Origin: an uncultured Nitrospina sp.
GTDB taxonomy: Bacteria; Nitrospinota; Nitrospinia; Nitrospinales; VA-1
Reading direction: 5' to 3'
NCBI GenBank assembly: GCA_913044145.1
Contig: CAJWOD010000052.1
Span: 1 to 8,195 of the forward strand
Length of the DNA stretch: 8,195 bases
Under the pieces are notes generated by a model, which saw nothing but the letters and a program-made list of their open reading frames with translations, was not told the origin of the DNA and made no database searches. Made by a program: the position numbers and the translations under genes. Every line of letters starts with the position of its first letter. Position 1 is the stretch's first letter. Below are positions 5,686 through 8,195 of this stretch, in pieces.

Positions 5686-7472
5686 GAATTTTTCTCCAGA
5701 CTTTTGATAAGAGCTTGTGTTTCGTTTAACAATTCTTGATAGTTTTCAAATGACTCAGGAGCATATTGCAGGGTATCGCATTTTTCGAGAAGGTTTCGGG
5801 TAATGTTCACCTGATTTGTTTGGTAGTCTAGTTTTTTTAGTTTGTATTCTACTTCAACTGCTGTAATTGCCTTTCCCTTCATATTTAATTTGTCACCAAT
5901 ATACTCGCGGAGTATCTCCGAGAGTTCACTTGCAAATCCTTTCGAATCTATATTTTTAGAGTGCATCAAGCTTTCTAGTTTTTGGGATGCCGTTTTGTAA
6001 GCTTTTTGACTTCGGTAAAAAGCCGTATCTGTGGTCAGTCGTTTTTTTTGTTGAATAATAAATGCGCATATTAGAAAAAATATTGTAGGGAATGTGAATT
6101 CCAAAATTGTTGAAGTATTTATTTTGGTATTGATATTATTAAAATCATCTAGTGTTGTATGTAAGGGTAGAATATCTTCAGCGAGAGTTTCAATTTTTGG
6201 TTTTGCAATTATATTGTCCAGAGAGTTAGATTGAACTAGATTTAAGGTTTCCTGAGATGAAGAAGGCCTGACATTGACTTCAATGGGGTGCGTTTGGGCT
6301 TTTCGATAATCTTTAATTATTGGATCAAAATAAAAAAGGGTGAAAGCGGGTAACTTAACTGCCCCTGGTTTTAAAGGGACCAAAGCAAATTTGAATACTT
6401 TCTTTCCTGTAATCTGGTTTCCAATGACCGCTTGATTGAACTCTGGTTGATCCGGATAAATTTTAAACAGTTTTTTCAGATCAGGTTCTGGAAATGATAC
6501 TCCGCGGAGGTTTCCATTCCCTGAAACTGTGATAGTCAGTGTGGTAGTATCCCCCACCTCGAGGTCGTCTTTACCGAGATTTGCAATAATATTGAAGTTG
6601 CCAATTATATTTTTGAAACCTTTGGGTTTGCCTTTTTCGGGTAATGGTAAAACTTTAATGGATATGGGTTTGGTACGTAAAATCTTGTGTTCGGCTCGAG
6701 TTCCCTGACTAAAAAAAGGATCATTAAAAAATTGGCTGAATGGGCCTCCATTAGGTCGATTCTGTGGGCGATGATAGATATCTAATTCAAGGGTCGCAGA
6801 TGGAATTTCTGCTTTGCCGGGTTTGATTGGGAATAAGGCTACAGATACTTCCTGCACGTGGTATTGAATGCCATTTACGACACTTTGATAGCTTTTTGCT
6901 TTCCCCAATTCCTCTTTTTGAAAATGAGACGCTCCAAACGGCATGTTCAGGTCAAAATTTTTGGCCTCAACTCGGTAGAATAATTTAAAAGAATAAATTA
7001 ACTGTTCACCTATATAAGCTTCTTTTTTTGAGGCAGTAGATTCTAAAAATACAGGTCTATTGCCAGTTTGTATTGGTGCGGTAGATTTTTTCACAAAAAT
7101 ATTGATCGGTTTTGTGAGATAAACATTTTTGTTTACTCGAATGCGTGCTGGGCCAATTTTAAATTGGCCGATGTTCATAGGTGTCAACCGATAATTATGA
7201 GTAATGGATATGCTGCGTTCCATATTTACAATCTGTGTAGAGGAAGAAGTTCCTCTTGATGTGATACGAAAATTCGGTAAAGAGGGCAACTCAGGAGGGG
7301 GAGTGTTTTGACTTCCTTTTATGGTGATAGATAATTGTATGCTGTCTTCAAGTGTGATTTGATTTCTATCGACTGTAGCCAACACCTGAATATTTTGACC
7401 AAATGCGTTTATTGTAAGCGCATACCAAAAAACAAAAACCGGCAGTATTGATTTCTTTTTAAGAAATATCAT
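5682..7472 (-). CDS. batD: BatD, inner-membrane-anchored periplasmic protein
   Basis: This 596-residue protein fits BatD (oxygen tolerance) in length, layout and context. Residues 1 to about 25 form a signal peptide (MIFLKKKS, a hydrophobic core, then NAFG before QN). The long periplasmic part has repeated Ig-like beta domains: VDRNQITLEDSIQLSITIKG near the start, then RPVFLESTASKKEAYIGEQL around 140-160, and the DDLEVGDTTTLTITVSGNGNLRG segment around 300-325. The last two share the family's 'E-V-x-G-x-x-x-x-(L/Y)' style of domain opening. One transmembrane helix lies at about 452-473 (FPTIFFLICAF), followed by a basic stop-transfer QQKKR and a helical cytoplasmic tail of about 120 residues ending in ALIKSLEKNS. 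ATG 7472 is preferred over the adjacent TTG 7475. The gap to the BatC stop is only 4 bases, and the stop overlaps the batE start, so the three genes form one unit. BatD is thought to work with the VWA proteins BatA/BatB and the TPR proteins; its biochemistry is unknown. Confidence 0.87.
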   Translation of the reverse strand: MIFLKKKSILPVFVFWYALTINAFGQNIQVLATVDRNQITLEDSIQLSITIKGSQNTPPPELPSLPNFRITSRGTSSSTQIVNMERSISITHNYRLTPMNIGQFKIGPARIRVNKNVYLTKPINIFVKKSTAPIQTGNRPVFLESTASKKEAYIGEQLIYSFKLFYRVEAKNFDLNMPFGASHFQKEELGKAKSYQSVVNGIQYHVQEVSVALFPIKPGKAEIPSATLELDIYHRPQNRPNGGPFSQFFNDPFFSQGTRAEHKILRTKPISIKVLPLPEKGKPKGFKNIIGNFNIIANLGKDDLEVGDTTTLTITVSGNGNLRGVSFPEPDLKKLFKIYPDQPEFNQAVIGNQITGKKVFKFALVPLKPGAVKLPAFTLFYFDPIIKDYRKAQTHPIEVNVRPSSSQETLNLVQSNSLDNIIAKPKIETLAEDILPLHTTLDDFNNINTKINTSTILEFTFPTIFFLICAFIIQQKKRLTTDTAFYRSQKAYKTASQKLESLMHSKNIDSKGFASELSEILREYIGDKLNMKGKAITAVEVEYKLKKLDYQTNQVNITRNLLEKCDTLQYAPESFENYQELLNETQALIKSLEKNS

Positions 7473-7476
7473 CAAT

Positions 7477-8195
7477 TTACCAGAGGTTATTTTTATAAGG
7501 TTGTGCGGGTTTTATTTTTGCGGCTTGCATTTGGCTGATTTTTTTTAAATCCTCAGAAAGATTTTCTAGCAACTGTTCAGCTTCCTCCTCACTTAACTCT
7601 TGTGGACTTGTTTTTGCGGATTGGCTAGGTTCATTATCAGATGGAGAATTCTCGCTTTGATTGGGCTTTTGTTGGTCATCTTTCTCACCATTTTTGGGTT
7701 TTTGTTGCTCAGATTCTTCCTTATTTTGTTTGGAAGAATCATTTATATCTAAGTTTTTCTCCTGTTCTTTTTTCTTTTTTAGTTGTTCGCGAACAAATTC
7801 AAGGTTGAACTTCGCGTCCATATCTGAAGGATCTAGAGCCAAAACGTTTTTATAGATTTTTTCGGCTTCCTTAAGTTTTCCCATTTTAAAAAGTGCATTG
7901 CCGGCGTTATATAAAGAATTTTTTTTTAACTGCGGGTAAGAACCATCTAAGGCTGATTGCGTATAGTCTTGTAACGCTTCCTCGTATTTTCCTTGCTTGT
8001 AGTAGGAGCTGCCTAGATTGTAATCAAGACGTCGATCATCTGGTCGATTTGAGCGAGCCTTGGCAAAGTTTTTCTCTGCTTCAGGGAAGAGACCTTCCTG
8101 GTATTGATTTAGCCCTTCCTGAATATTTGAATCTGCCTGATCGGCATTCACAGGGGAGGTTATCAGAGGTACAAGAAGGCCAACAACGAGAACTA
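7477..8195 (-). CDS. batC: BatC-like TPR protein (5' end beyond the window)
   Basis: The frame reads in from the right edge and stops at TAA 7479-7477. The first conventional start inside the window is GTG 8151, but the frame stays open to the edge and translates upstream as VLVVGLLVPLITSP before VNADQ. This is the hydrophobic core and cleavage site (VNA before D) of a signal peptide, so the real start is outside the window. Numbered from GTG 8151, three TPR motifs follow: about 7-40 (EGLNQYQEGLFPEAEKNFAK), 41-74 (YNLGSSYYKQGKYEEALQDY) and 80-112 (YNAGNALFKMGKLKEAEKIY). A charged low-complexity linker rich in Lys, Glu, Gln, Asn and Ser spans about 123-185. The protein closes with a short acidic helix (SEEEAEQLLENLSEDLKK) and a C-terminal Trp. 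TPR, linker, LSEEEAEQLL helix and terminal Trp are the usual shape of BatC. A BatB-BatC fusion, with this hydrophobic stretch as the BatB C-terminal helix, is the alternative. Confidence 0.85.
   Translation of the reverse strand, partial: VLVVGLLVPLITSPVNADQADSNIQEGLNQYQEGLFPEAEKNFAKARSNRPDDRRLDYNLGSSYYKQGKYEEALQDYTQSALDGSYPQLKKNSLYNAGNALFKMGKLKEAEKIYKNVLALDPSDMDAKFNLEFVREQLKKKKEQEKNLDINDSSKQNKEESEQQKPKNGEKDDQQKPNQSENSPSDNEPSQSAKTSPQELSEEEAEQLLENLSEDLKKISQMQAAKIKPAQPYKNNLW

Noticed and set aside
5903..5925. Imperfect hairpin (ACTC-G-CGGAG, loop TAT, CTCCG-A-GAGT) in batD
   Set aside because: It has one internal mismatch and lies within coding sequence with no termination or repeat context; probably chance.

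Overview
The window is AT-rich bacterial DNA (roughly 40% G+C by eye) from a Gram-negative organism. The signs are signal peptides, a lipobox, an AmpG-type inner-membrane permease, SlyD, and a Bat (aerotolerance-type) operon. Genes are tightly packed with coupled stops and starts, and TTG starts are common (ampG, batE and probably the conventional call for the lipoprotein). AmpG and SlyD look proteobacterial. The mixture with Bat genes and a free-standing Reg_prop propeller would fit a deltaproteobacterial, Nitrospinota or SAR324-like lineage, but the sequence alone does not settle this.

Layout. (1) Positions 1-161 hold the acidic 3' end of an unidentified plus-strand gene, followed by a small stem-loop. 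(2) Positions 238-1428, minus strand, encode a secreted seven-bladed Reg_prop beta-propeller with no kinase attached. (3) Divergent from it and very close, a plus-strand gene ending at 2285 encodes an FGE/SUMF1-fold lipoprotein without the catalytic cysteines. Thirty bases later comes slyD, a peptidyl-prolyl isomerase and metal-binding chaperone. (4) After 153 non-coding bases, ampG (muropeptide permease) overlaps by 4 bases a UPF0227/YqiA-like alpha/beta hydrolase. (5) Convergent to these, the minus-strand Bat operon runs in from the right edge: a BatC-like TPR protein (5' end outside the window), batD, then batE, ending at 4936. batA and batB would be expected further right. No gene-free stretch exceeds 300 bases, and no RNA genes, CRISPR arrays or insertion sequences were seen.

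How the genes fit together. Three functional modules lie side by side. The first is an envelope pair (propeller and FGE-like lipoprotein) transcribed divergently from a very short shared region. The second is a cytoplasmic-membrane import unit in which AmpG brings anhydro-muropeptides into the cytosol and a translationally coupled hydrolase of unknown substrate sits beside it. The third is the Bat envelope-stress module, with periplasmic TPR and BatD domains anchored in the inner membrane.

Nothing here is clearly a new system. The observations most worth following are the AmpG-UPF0227 pairing, the probable non-standard ATT start that restores a lipoprotein signal peptide, the cysteine-less FGE-fold lipoprotein paired with a Reg_prop protein, and a perfect 10-bp inverted repeat inside the hydrolase gene.
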